DNA from: Perca fluviatilis
Taxonomy: Eukaryota; Chordata; Actinopteri; Perciformes; Percidae
Direction: 5' to 3'
Assembly (NCBI RefSeq): GCF_010015445.1
Contig: NC_053122.1
Location: 36,035,513-36,099,512 of the forward strand
DNA: 64,000 bases
The notes beneath the pieces are model-generated. The model was not told where the DNA came from, ran no database searches, and saw only the letters and a program-made list of their open reading frames with translations. The position numbers and the translations under genes were made by a program. Positions 1 to 11,640 of this stretch are shown one piece after another. Numbering within the stretch: position 1 is the first letter of the stretch; each line of letters opens with the position of its first letter.

Positions 1-27
1 AAGTGGATGGGAGTGAGTCTGCTTTTT

Positions 28-51
28 AATAATAATAATAATAATAATAAT
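28..51. repeat. (AAT)n microsatellite
   Basis: Eight uninterrupted AAT units lie in AT-rich sequence. Nothing coding is seen around them up to about position 450. Confidence 0.9.
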
Positions 52-451
52 GCTATCATTTATTGACGACGTTTATGCCACTTAGTGTCACCTCCCTTAC
101 AAAAAAATCATGCAAGAATTTAAGATCTGTCTGTCAAAATCCATCACATCCTGCATAATTAAGAATATTCCTGCAGAAGTTCTGCAGGACTTTTTTGTAA
201 GGGCTTACATCAGATAAGATCATTACTAAAGCATACAATAACCACAGAAGTTGTGATGTAGTTGTGGTATGAAAATGCATGTCAGTCCTGCAGGTATTAG
301 TTAAGTGAGAGATATAAATGTAAGTTATTATTATTTTTGGATACTCAGTAAATTCTACCACGCTCAAATGTTATTATTTTTGTTGTAAGTACTAGTAGTA
401 TTACTAATGTCGTTGAAGTTGTCCTGTTTTTTTTGTTTTTGCCTTGTCCAG

Positions 452-965
452 TGTCTTCATAAACAAGTCTGGCATGGCTATCACAGTCAACAGGCCATGA
501 AGAAATGGAATAATTTAAAAGACAAATATAAGGTAACCTACCATTGTTGTCTCTCTCTTTCAGTGCTGAAGTTGTAGGGCATGCTTGTAATTTAACATAG
601 GATTACCAAGTTAATATGCAACTATTTTGACTAGCGGAGAAAACTTATAATGCAAATTCAATAATGTTAATTCATTAATATGTTAATTTTTAGGAACTTA
701 GGGATCCTCCTACAGGAAAAGGGGTGGAGGCGGGTGGGTTGACTGCTGCCACCTGGCAGTGGTACAGTCAGATGGATGCTACACTCCAGGGGCAGCACTC
801 AATAAGTCCGCCTCTGGTAGTTGCTGCAAAGCCCTACCAGAGGGTGGGATTGTCACCTGCCCGTCCTCTTCATCTCCTAATGAACAGGCCAACCCGCCAC
901 CAAAGAAGAAGGCCAGGGTCAGTGAGGAAGGCAGAGAGGGAAGAGGAAAGGGAGCAGCAGGTACA
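452..965 (+). pseudogene. Myb/SANT-like DNA-binding protein, two exons, frameshifted
   Basis: Exon 452-532 follows a pyrimidine-AG acceptor and ends at a GT donor. It reads a Myb/SANT-like helix end (WHGYHSQQAMKKWNNLKDKY). Exon 2 starts at 694 after TTTTTAG and continues in phase with ELRDPPTGKG and then TAATWQWYSQMD, the typical linker of the Myb_DNA-bind_4-type proteins that accompany PIF/Harbinger transposases. Around 800-880 the frame slips to another one, which carries a basic PPPKKKARV patch resembling a nuclear signal. No first exon or start codon is visible. Such proteins bind transposon ends or act as host regulators; here it is most likely a decayed transposon accessory gene. The family call is by signature only. 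Confidence 0.55.
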
Positions 966-1171
966 CTGAGAAAAATGTGGAGTGAAATTTACTTAGAAAA
1001 ACTGGGCAACAATTTCCACACAGAATTTCTGAGTAAATTTTAAACAGTACTTACAATGTAAGAACAGTTTCTATCACAGGCACTCAAGTAAACTTAACTA
1101 GCAAGTAGTAACATGTACTAAGCAGTCATGAATAAAATTGAGTGAAAAACTAGTAAAACTTACTAAGGCTA

Positions 1172-1762
1172 ATGCTTTCCTGTGTTCCTGAGCTTGGGCT
1201 GTCCAGTGTTCCTGAGTGGACCAGTGTTTGTGAGCGGACCGATGCCCCTGAGTCTACGCCATTGTTAGGCACTCCAGAGACTTTGCCGGTGACCGGCTCC
1301 CCAGAGACTCCTGTCCCCAGTGTTTTGTCGGTGGTGAGGCCGACTCCTGCCCCCCGTGTTTTGTCGGCGGTGCGGCCAACGGTCTTGTCTCTGTCAAGTT
1401 TCTGTGTTTAGTTGGTTTCATGTTTTCTGTTGGTTTTCCATTTCCTGTTTTATTTTGAAGGTTCTCTGTTCTCCCTTATGTTGTCTTGTTTTACTTCCTG
1501 TCTTGTGTTTCCCTCCTGTTCTGATTGTTCTGCCCCACCCTGATTTGTTCCACCTATTTGTATCACCTGTCCCTTGTTAGTGTTCATTACCCTGTGTATT
1601 TAGTTTCTTTGTTTCCCTTGTCTGTTGTCGGATTCTACTTTCTGGTCGTGTCGCGTCGCGTGCTGCCCTGTGGACGATTCTCATTGTCATCAAGTGTTTT
1701 TCCTGGTTTGAATAAATCTCATTGAACTGCATTTGGGTCCAAGCCTTCTCTACACCCTGACA
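1172..1762 (+). mobile_element. Truncated gypsy-like LTR retroelement: 3' internal tail plus LTR
   Basis: The LTR runs 1392-1762, begins TGTCAAG and ends CCTGACA (TG...CA), with AATAAA-type sequence near 1708. The upstream 220 bp encode a Pro/Val-rich tail (VVRPTPAPRVLSAVRPT) almost the same as part of the coding region of the element at 32.4-36.0 kb (SAVRPTPAPRVLSAEH). Both therefore belong to one family of non-autonomous gypsy-like elements. The 5' part is missing and no right-hand TSD partner can be tested. Confidence 0.65.
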
Positions 1763-2560
1763 CCTTTGCTTCTAATAGCAAAACTAATGTAACAATTATT
1801 AGCTTTTCAGTTTTTTATACTTTAGGGATATTTATATAAAATCAACTTAAAAGGTCTTAAGATAAGGCTACAAAACATGAAACAGATACTTTTAAATAAC
1901 AGCACCTTTATTGTGTTTACTACACTGGTCCAAAGTTTAAAGCAACAGCTTACAATCACTCTAACACAGTACATTGAGATAAAACACCTAAAATTGGCAG
2001 TTTTGTAAAAAACATTAAACGCTTGATGAAAACGTGTACAGTGATCAACTTTAGAGCATCTTTGATAACATGTCCAATCAAATTAGCAAAGTATCACTTT
2101 AAAGTGCAATAGTTTAGCAAGAGACATAAGTGCACTTGTAACTTCTTAATTGTATCGTATGCTTGCACAGGGTAAATACAATTCGTTCTTTCAACATCGG
2201 TATGATAATATATATATATTTCCTCTCATGCAGGCGTAGAACGGACGCTCTAGTTGGGCATTGGCTGTGGTCTTTGCGGTGTGTTAAAGTGCAACTATTT
2301 TGGATTGGTGTGTTTTAGTTTTAAATCGCCACCCGACCCTGCAATGCTTCCTCACCCCAAGTTTGGGAACCATTATAACAATATACATACACGGCTCTGG
2401 GAAAACATGCTACAACAGCAATAACAATGCATATCAATGAATTAACAAGTGGTTAACTTGAGATGGATAGCTGCTTCTGAAACCATTTTGCTCTGCTAAA
2501 CACCATAATTATGAACTGCAATTTAAACAATGCAGTAAGGTCAGAAACGTGCAAATTCAC
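1763..2560. other. No gene seen
   Basis: AT-rich sequence with a short (AT)n run near 2210 and a stretch near 2355 resembling a fragment of a common hAT end (CCAAGTTTGGGAACC). No coding frame or RNA gene is supported. Confidence 0.5.
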
Positions 2561-2588
2561 TCATCTTAGAAGTTTGTTGCGTAGAGAC

Positions 2589-3471
2589 TAGGGCTTATTT
2601 TGATCAATATTGAAATCACGATTAATAATCACGATTATTTGTTGATTTTAATCACAAAAAAAGTATTGTCACATATAGGCTAATTATAACTGCTTTTACG
2701 TCGACATTGTGCTACATTCCTCCTCTGTTGAAGGATACTATGCAGGAGTCATTCCAGCTGTTGTGTGACTGCTTTCCACACATGCACGTTTGTCATGAAA
2801 AGATACAGGCAACGCAATTTTCTTTTCACGTTTTCGGCGCATGTTAAAATCCGGTGAGCCCGGCGTCTACCGGACGAAATCGCAACGCGGATTACGCTGC
2901 CACTTCAATGTCTGCGTTGCGCTCTGATGCTCCAAAACAGAAGTTAGAGGCAACAGAAACATCGCTACATGTCACACTAGTTAACACTAATAACACGTTA
3001 CACAGCAGGTAACGTTAGCCTAGCGTTAGCGACAGTAAACACTAATTACACGTTACACAGCAGGTAACGTTAGCCTACCGTTAGCCACAGTAAACACTAA
3101 TAACACGTTACGCAGCAGGTAACGTTAGCCTACCGTTAGCTACAGTAGGAACTGGATTAAACACGGCTAAAATGCTGACAGCTAAACGGTAAACCTCATG
3201 ACCGACTGCTATCTGTTGTCCTCACGTTACTCTCTGTCCTCTGTGACTGTCTACATCTAGACTAAGCTGCGCGGAGCAGGGAACAACTCTTATTGGCTCA
3301 TGGAGGCACGTGATCAGACAGTGGTTTACGGAGCTTTGGGAAAAAAAACTTGAATATGGAGCATTCTATGAACTGAATGACACATTTTAAATATCGTTCG
3401 ATCACGTGACTTTGATCGTGGGAAGCCAAAATCGTGATCGTGATTAAAATTTGATTAATTGTGCAGCCCTA
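2589..3471. mobile_element. hAT-type MITE inside the last exon of the minus-strand gene
   Basis: The 883-bp element has terminal inverted repeats TAGGGCT...AGCCCTA, with AT-rich subterminal motifs that pair (ATCACGATTAA near each end). It is flanked by a perfect 8-bp duplication GTAGAGAC at 2581-2588 and 3472-3479. There is no coding capacity. It is one of the most common teleost hAT-derived repeats. Removing it and one TSD restores the protein end KVQSLRNKLLR followed by a stop. Confidence 0.9.
3003..3167. repeat. 55-bp tandem repeat, three copies, inside the hAT MITE
   Basis: Units starting CAGCAGGTAACGTTAGCC occur at 3003, 3058 and 3113, giving a period of exactly 55 bp. They contain the AACGTTAG core that recurs elsewhere in the window. 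Confidence 0.9.
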
Positions 3472-5052
3472 GTAGAGACTGTACTTTGGGAGAGATCTTA
3501 AGGAAATCCAGCTCCAGAAATAGTTTCTGAAACACTTTGAATGTGTATTTCATCTTTGGTGAGTAACTTAAGTTCATTGCATAGACAAAGCCCATGAGCA
3601 GAAGGCAAGCCTTTGCCACATATCTGCAATCATCAAGCACCTCAGTTCCACATCTGCAACAGTGTGGTCCTCCTCTGCTGAACTTCCACGGAGGACAAAG
3701 ATCTTCATGACATGCCCATCATACTCCTCTTTGATAGCGTCTTGGCTAACATCCTGTCAAAACATGTGAATCTGTGCTTAGATGGAACATACGTATAATA
3801 TGTTTTCTTTAAAGTTCCTGAATATGGTGAAGCACAGGGTTAAAGTGGTAATTTAATGCAGTCTACATATGATGCAACAGAAATAAGCCCAGAATTAGTT
3901 TAATGTTGAATAATATGGATTTTAATGACGATTTCTTTCTACACAGATATAGACAAGTTATTATGTAAGAGATTTATTATTTATTGGTTGAAGTATGACT
4001 AAGTATGAAGGCTTAGTTTATTAAAGATCTGCTTTGTTGCAAGCATGAAATAAAAAGCATACTGTATTCAGTGTAGCAGAAATAACATTGGCTTTGGGTT
4101 TTACAGGCTTAAATCGTCCATTCTAATGAAAAATTTAATTTTAATGATTTAAAATAATTATATGCTGAAATAATTGAATGAATGTAATGCCCTAACATTT
4201 GTTAGCCTAAATTAAAACATATATTTGTCCCCACACATAGTTGCATGAATTACTTACAAGTAGAGATATTAATTTACAAGTATTAATATTAGATTAATAA
4301 ATTGAAGAACAAACGCATGTGTGGACACAATAATTTATCAAGTATCATAAACAAATTGTCAAAATGTACCTGATAGTGTTTGATGAGTTCCTCTCCAGAT
4401 TCTCCAAGGTACTCCATCAGGGAGCGGATGATGCCATCCCTTCTGCCTTCCACGTGTTGCTGTTTAACACAGACAGATGTGGAATGTTCTAAAGGGAACA
4501 CTACATAACTGTGAACTCACTCATCTACTGTACGTTCTGAATTTCTTTCACTACCTATTACCTTTTCTTGAATGTTCTTATTGTTTAACACCTGCAACAG
4601 GGACTGCAACATTGGTACATACTGGAATGTTTTACCCTCTCTGTTATCGAGTATGTACTCTTTTGTTTCAACAACTGAAAAATGTGTCCTCATGAATTCC
4701 CTTCGCTTGTAGGAAGTAGTAAAAGGTCCATCTGTCCCCAAAGCTGAACTTATAGGATGTGACTTGCAGAGATTTTTCATCGAATCAGAGATTACAGCTG
4801 AATCCAAATCACAGTTATGGCTCTTTAAAGTGGACTCAACCACATCTCTTAAAACTGGACCAGATGCACAGCAGGATATGAACTGAAGCTCGTCTACAAG
4901 TTCACTGATGCACTTTTTTGGCACATTGAAAGTGCTTTCTAACTTAAGTAAGAGGTGGCCAAACCTCTCCTTTATGACCGGAGACAAATCTTCTGGTTCG
5001 TCAGCCAAAGGATCAGGATCAGGATTAGGATCATCCTCATCATAGCAGACAA

Positions 5053-6658
5053 CTAAATGAAAAAATATCCCTTGGCTTTGCTGACTGTGTGCTGTTGGGA
5101 CCAATGGGTCCAAAGGGCATTAAACGTCTTAAATGAACATGGGCAATCTGTGTAAAGACAAGGGACTGACTGGCTGCGGCCACCATTTCCATGTTTGCTT
5201 TAACAGTCCTGTTCTTTTGGCTGATTCAAAGCTACATGTTTTACACACCCATATCATGGTACCTGCAAAATGAATGAGATCAATATTTAAGACCCTTAAA
5301 ACTAAACCATGTTACATTTAATTTAAATATTAAATTAAACTTACAATAGTTCTAAGTTGATGAATTTACCCTGTGCAAGCTGTCAAGACCAAATTACTGA
5401 ACGGATCAATTTCCTCAAAGTCTGTGAAATGTTTAGAAAGTACAATATGTATAAAATTAATGTCTTGCAATTTATTCTAAAGTATTAACATACTATATAC
5501 AATTAGAATTGAGAGCAATTAATTGCATATTTTTTATATAATTTCAAATTGAATTATTACTGTAAACATCAGGCTCAGAGCCATTCACATTAACTGTGTT
5601 CATTTAAGTCTGCAAGTAGGTTCTTTAACATCTAGAGTTAAGTCCATTTATTATTTTTTACTGTAATTATTTTGTACACATACTATCAGTAGCATTGGTT
5701 TTTAAGATCCCTCAATATTTCCATTATGCATAAATGAAAAAAATAAAACCGCACATAAACAGTCAACATATCTTCAATACTGAGATACACATTAAGCCTG
5801 GTACTGTTGATGTCTGTTGAGAAATAAAACATGAATCATGGTTTATTTTCTTAGCTAGGCACATAAGCAATCTCAGAAACAATCTAATCAGGTGTATAGA
5901 TAATTAAAGATTGGGTAATTAATTGAGCAAACTAAACATAGTACTGATACTTCATATAATATACATACATACATAGCCAGATTGAATACAGCATGTTTTA
6001 TAATTAGTAAGGTAAAATGATTGGTTGATTACTTAGTCTATAGAGAAAAAAAAGTATTCAACAACTGTTTTTATAATATCTTTTGAGTCATTTTCACAAG
6101 AAAAAAAAATGTCAGCTTACGTTAACTGTCATTAATGACCAATAACCACAGCCAAATAGACATTCCCATATGCATCTGTACACCAAATACACCTAGCAGA
6201 CATACCTCACCACCATTATCTGTGTGTACTTACTACACGAAAACTTAAAATGAATACAAAGCTGGATAAAGACACAGAAGACACTATTACAAGTTACTGT
6301 AGAAATATTTCCAAATATTATCGCGATATCACAAATAAGATTATTATATTTATATAATGATCCCATTAAATAAGACTGTAAAGTAAGTTATCCACCATTA
6401 ATTTCTCCTTCTCTCGTTAAACCTGCAGTGAAACTCCACGAACCACATCACGCGCACAAACTATAGCTAAGTTTTATAGATAGAGCAGCCAAGCGAGACT
6501 GTTACATGTGTTGATTTTTTTCGTCGAGGGGACATGAATAAAGACGCTGCGCTCTGTCGTGTTTCCACGGAATTGGTAATAGTAGACTGTTAATGCTTCT
6601 TTGCTTTTGTGGAAATATCAACTTTTTTATCTTTATCTGTCATAAAATCCTGTCACAG
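5053..6658. other. Intergenic stretch, no gene seen
   Basis: AT-rich DNA between the divergent minus-strand remnant (ending its visible 5' side at 5052) and the plus-strand protease exons starting at 6659. A short GC-richer patch at 6420-6600 could hold a promoter, but no motif is decisive. Confidence 0.4.
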
Positions 6659-8837
6659 GTGAACTTTGATCAGTATGATGGTGTTGTCAGATTTGTTAAT
6701 GTACACCACAACCACTGGAAGTTTGTTGTGAGTAAGACAATAACAGAAATTAGGTCTCCAGATTTTCTGAATGTATTGGGTCAATCTTTACTTTCATCAT
6801 GTATTTAAGTATGTCTACTGAATGGAACTTTCTGTATATCACTGTACACTACCTGCATGCACCAACGAATAAGATATTTGCAGTTGATCCTGCCAATACT
6901 GACAATGACCTTGAGGACTCAAGGGAAGCAGCCACACGCTTCCGGTAAAACTTGCTTTACATTTACATGTTACACCTGTGTCATAGTGTAACAAAATAAT
7001 TCTTACAACAAAGATTTTCAGTTTCACGTATTTCATTAATTAATACTTGCATAATTAGCCAATTACTAGTTCATATCACAAATAACTTATCTTTACCCCT
7101 CATAGCGGTTTGTTTAATATATTACATTCAGATAGTAAGCACAAACACGTTATCTTGGAAAACCAAACTCATTCACAAGTGAGTAGAGTCTGGTCATTCA
7201 CGATTGGGATGCCTTTATATCCTAGCAAAGTGACGGGCGTAGACATATCGCTTACTTTGAAATCATTGTGCAGCCTAATTAATCGTATTGATCAGAGATA
7301 AGTACATTATTTCCTACTTCGCCTAAACTTTACAAACTGACAAACAGAATTGGCAGTCAGGAAGCAGTGTATGTGCGCCTACCTTTGCTGTAAATAAATG
7401 TAAAAAATGTTCCAAATAAATTTTTGTCTGCAGATTGCTAAAATTTCGTAATGATAAACCACCTCTCACCGATAATTGGGCAGGTAATCTTCCGACCGAT
7501 GGAAACATTAGTGAAGTAAGGTATTACAGACTAGTATGTTCCAGGAAGGAGATCTGAGGGCGTGGCCAGGCTACAAACACATACCAGTAGACAAAACGTA
7601 TGAAGACCAGTGTAACTACTGGACTTGAAAGCATCCCACTTTCAAAATGCCAGGACAAAAAAGGAAGAAACCCAAACTCTAAACAAAACCTCACGCAAAC
7701 TCTAAACAAAGCACATTTAAAAATTAATTATGACTATTAATGACAGGCACAACGATAATTTTTTTTTTCCACCAAACATTACAGGACCAGGTTTAACCTA
7801 CTGGGCCGAAGGGATTGGTTAAGCTTAACATGGGAACCTGCCACCAATCCTCACACGACGCAGGAAGATGGAACTAGCTGTGGGGTCTTTGTCATGGAGG
7901 TGAGGCAAATCATCTCAAACTCAAATGTTATGCATGATAACATACATTTCCCAGATGATCAGTTTTGATCAACATGACTGTCTTTACTTTTAAGTCTTTT
8001 GTACAGGCTGTAAGATAATTCACTAAATGTGTCCTTTTTTGTTAAGATGGCAAGACAAACAATTGAAAGTTTTCCTGCAATCCCAGAGGAATTTAACATC
8101 AATCCAGATCGAGAGAACATTGCACGGCTGAGAAGACAGATGGCTGACGAGATCATTCTTGCATCTGGTAATGTCAAGACTTTACTTTAGCAATTTCCTA
8201 AAACCACTACTTTAAATTAATCACAAAAGAATGATTGATTCAAATTGAGCATTTATCATTTACACACAATTAGAGTCCGAGGAGGATTTCTGCTCCCACT
8301 GTGGACTAAAAGTTCCTCTTTCAGTGCAAATCCAATCAAGAAATATTCTTTGGGTGAGCATCACAAGTTAAGAAATAATTAATTCTGAGTAATGGGAAAC
8401 ACAAGACTTAATGTATTCTACTTTACTGTTTGTGCAGATCCAATGTGAAAAGTGCAAGAGATTGTTTCATGCATCTCGTCTTGGACTGACACCTGACAGG
8501 GTTCCAGACGAAGACGCCACATGGCATAGCTGCCAACACTCCCGTTTTTCCCGCGTTTCTCCCGTTTTTTAGCCCTCTCTCCCGGAACCCTCCCGGTTTG
8601 TTATTTCTCCCGTGAAACTCCCGTAATTTGCATGGCCCAAAACTCCTTTATAAATAATCGGACCGATAGGTTTGTCTAATGTTGACCAGTTGCCAGATCT
8701 GGTATGAAACACATCCTATTCACACAATCCACACACCATACAATTTTCAACCCGTTTGTCACCTCAACCTGGAAACCCATAACCCAGTTGATCTCTGCGC
8801 AAGCTTCTAAGTTCAGACCCGAAAGCGAGCGATAAAG

Positions 8838-11141
8838 ATGGCAGGTGAAGGTGGTGTTCCCGCAAAGAAATCAAAATATAGCTGTACATTTCAACAGTGT
8901 TGGGCTCAACAATTTACATGCATCTTACCTATAGCCATATCCACAACCTCCACGCTTTTTGTGAGGTGTGTCACATTGATTTTAATGTAGCGCACAGCGG
9001 GGAAAAATGACATTACCCAGCATATGAAAACACAGCGGCACCATCGCGCAGAAGAGGCACACAGGAGATTTCATCCTTCATCATGAAAGGACAGACAGAG
9101 GCAGAAAACGTGATGCAAGCTGAACTCTAGTGATGTGCGGATCGATACTAAAGTATCGATATTTACGATCCCAACGTCTCCTGCTCTAGTATCGATTCTC
9201 TTATAAAAAGATCGATATTTAAACTCAGTAATTTGGAGTGAGTGTTTATGTTATCATAAGTAACTTGTTGTCACCAGAAAAGTCTAATTATATCCGGTTA
9301 GGGGAAGGAACTACTTCTCCTTCCGCCGGTCAGTTGTGTGTGCACTGCGGCTCTGTGACGGAGCCGGCCGCTGCAGCAGCCCTTCTTTAATTTCCCGCTA
9401 CGAAGAAGACTGCAGTCTGCACAGGAGTGTGTGGAAAGACAGTGAAATACAGTGGTAACATTACAAACCTCGCTAAACATTTGAGTCAAAAGAGTGAATA
9501 TGATGATATAATATAGCGTCAGTCTGAGGAAGATGTCCATGGCGAGAAGACGCAAGGTGCTAGGGCAAGACAGACAGGTACAGGGAGATAGCGTGATAGA
9601 AGTTATCACTGACTGTGGGAAAGTTATTCACGCTGTTAAGGCTTTATTTTTGTAATGTTCAAGAGTTCCCCGGAATCCCAGCATTCTTACAACAAGCTAA
9701 CAGAAAGCAGTTTGTTCTGAGATTTTCTTTATAATTAAATAATATGAGAGTAGTTTATTGTCTTGTCATTATGCAGCTATAATTTGGAATTGGTAAGCCT
9801 ACAGCCTACTTTTTTACTTTACTTTAAACTAGTTGTCACATCACACTACAAATAAAATACGTAAAAAGTATTGGTATTGGTATCGGCAATACCAACCTGG
9901 GTATTACTTGGTATCGGATCGAATAGGAATTAAGTGGTATCGCACATCACTACTGAACTCAAGATGGCAATGTTGGTAGCACAGAAAAACTTTCCTTTTG
10001 CATTTTGTGACGACTTCACTGTGACTGTGGCAGGCATGTTCCCTGATTCTGCCTTCGCCAGGAAATATGGAAGTATGTTTAAAACAAATGCTTCTGTCTG
10101 ATTATCACAGTAATAGAGGAATCCCATTGGATAACCTGGTGGCCTTCAACTCTGACAACTGCAGTGTAATGAAAGGAAAGCACCATTCAGTCATCACAAA
10201 ATGAAAAGCTAGTCAACCTTATGTCCAGGATGTGGGTTGCATATGCCACCTTGCCCAACTTGCCACAGGCTGTGGCATCAAGGCCATCAAGCCCCCAGTC
10301 GAGGATTTACTTGTTGGTGTATATGGCCACTTTGAAAAAAGGTTAGTATAAAAGAGAAATGGTTTGACTGTGTAATGATCATACCATGCTTCATTTGTCT
10401 ACCTTAATAATTACTGGTTAATATATTATGTGATTATGTGGTTATTGTGCTCTTAGAACAGTGAGAGCTTTCTATGCGGAAGTCATTGGGAAGATGCTGA
10501 AGGCCTTTCCTTTACAATCTCAGCTGCTTAAAGACCTGAAGGTACTGGACCCAGCCTCTCGCCTGGATATCTCTCCTGAAACAGGTAAAAAGTATAATTT
10601 TATTGTAGGAATATCCATCCAGTACTTTCAAGTAACCTAACTGAGTATTTGTTGGACATTTGTTCATACTACATAGTGACAAGGCTAGGTCGCATGTTTC
10701 CCCAACTGAAGTTTGAGGATCCAGATAAGTTGAGAGGGGAGTTCACAGACTACCAGGTCACAGACAGCAACAAGTTGCCCCAAGAACAGAGTTGACAGAT
10801 TCTGGCGGCTTATAGGGAGGAATGAGACCAGGTTCAGTGAGCTGGCTAGGTTGATGAAAGCATTGCTCTGCATCCCCCATAGCAATGCCTCGTCAGAGAG
10901 GAGCTTCAGCATGGTGAAAAAGATAGTTACAGAAAATCGCATGAGAATGAATAACCGCACTCTCTGCTCTCTCCTATCCTGCAAAATAAACCACACCAGT
11001 TTGGCTTCAAAGTACACTCCGTCCAAGAGAGCACTGAGAACATATTCATGTTTACAAAAAATACAGATTTTTACCAAAGAGAGAGTTATTGATGCTGGAG
11101 GAATGATGAATAATGAAATGAAATATTATTCAATGTGTTAA
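8838..11141 (+). pseudogene. hAT transposase, multi-exon, broken
   Basis: Starts ATG at 8838 (MAGEGGVPAKKSKYSC) and continues, with stops, through a BED-like region (DITQHMKTQRHHRAEEA). After the MITE it continues at 9961 with FAFCDDFTVTVAGMFPDS and then NLVAFNSDNCSVMKGKHHSV near 10140, the acidic core region of this hAT group. Spliced-looking exons at about 10458-10584 (FYAEVIGKMLKAFPLQSQLL) and 10676 onward lead to the C-terminal dimerisation segment IPHSNASSERSFSMVKKIVT, ending at 11141. The enzyme would cut and paste its own DNA. Several stops and at least two frameshifts make it inactive. C-terminal recognition is strong. Confidence 0.75.
9128..9952. mobile_element. hAT-type MITE nested in the hAT relic
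   Basis: The 825-bp element begins TAGTGATGTGCG and ends CGCACATCACTA, with further inverted sequence nearby (ATCGATACT / GGTATCG). It is flanked by a perfect 8-bp duplication CTGAACTC at 9120-9127 and 9953-9960. It has no gene. It inserted after the surrounding hAT transposase. Confidence 0.92.
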
Positions 11142-11640
11142 ATGTGTTTGTCCCAGTGTTAAAAACTGCAGTGCAGTGTTTTTGTTACACAAATAAAAAA
11201 TATAATAAATTAAGTTGTGTTTTCATTTATATTGCAATGTAAATAATACTTAACACTTACAGTACCCCCCCCCCAAAAAAAAATATATATAGCTGGATAT
11301 GTAAATACTGTAAATAGTTTGAAGTATATGTTTTTGTTGCATTGATTTCAACTTAGCATTTGTAGCAGGGTGCCACATAATACAGCATGATCTTTCAGTA
11401 ATCTCTGCCTTTGCTGTATTGTGTAGCATGGTCCACTAGAAGGTGAAAAAGAAAGCTTGATAAGGTCAATGGATGACAGAAGCTGGTTGCCCCCCTCTTT
11501 ATTTTCCACATTTCCCATGTGGGATGTTACTTCATGGTTCCCCACCAATCCTGTTGTAAACCAGTTTACAGAATGGGAAATGCTGTTTCATGAAAGAAGT
11601 ATTTTGCTTTCTTTTTGGGGAATATTGTTTATAAATAAAT

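Larger units (their letters stand above)
2561..5052 (-). pseudogene. Three-exon gene remnant joining two teleost multicopy families
   Basis: Three minus-strand exons have clean borders. Exon 4562-5052 (acceptor TTTCATTTAG, donor GTAATA) is acidic at its start (DEDDPNPDPDP) and matches the N-terminal part of the transposase-like family also found at 26.7-36.3 kb, ending FQYVPMLQSLLQVLNNKN. Exon 4370-4459 is 90 bp (QHVEGRRDGIIRSLMEYLGE). Exon 2561-3753 ends MKYTFKVFQKLFLELD, then ISPKVQSLRNKLLR and a stop. The latter two resemble the C-terminal region of SAM-domain-like multicopy fish proteins. All junctions are phase 0. A one-base frameshift lies near 3645, and a MITE (2589-3471) sits inside the last exon, eight codons before the stop. 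The function is not known. It may be two neighbouring relics rather than one gene. Confidence 0.5.
8525..11372 (+). mobile_element. hAT transposon relic within the protease gene
   Basis: The left end is CATAGCTGCCAAC and the weakly matching right end is TTGTAGCAGGGTG. The flanks CCACATGG (8517-8524) and CCACATAA (11373-11380) are a 6/8 match to an 8-bp hAT duplication. The element carries a spliced hAT transposase relic and a nested MITE. Its insertion separates the codons DATW from the protein end of the host gene. Confidence 0.6.
6659..11640 (+). pseudogene. Ulp1-type (C48) cysteine protease with PHD-like zinc finger, interrupted
   Basis: Exons with GT-AG borders: 6659 to about 6721 (VRFVNVHHNHWKF, catalytic His), an exon ending 6944 (NKIFAVDPANTDND, catalytic Asp), 7785-7899 (TTQEDGTSCGVFVME, oxyanion Gln and nucleophile Cys), 8047-8167, 8274-8353 (EEDFCSHCGLKVPL) and 8438 onward (IQCEKCKRLFHA), the last two giving a Cys/His-rich PHD-like finger. 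At 8525 a hAT transposon interrupts the last exon. After it (from 11373) the frame resumes briefly to a stop, and AATAAA lies at 11634. The His-Asp-Gln-Cys order is that of SUMO/Ulp1 proteases, which cleave ubiquitin-like proteins. The N-terminal exons are not seen. It could be a host gene or belong to a large DNA transposon, since such proteases occur in several. Confidence 0.6.

Noticed and set aside
9298..9609. 103-codon minus-strand frame inside the MITE at 9.1-9.95 kb
   Set aside because: No recognisable domain, and it lies within a non-coding MITE with perfect TSDs.
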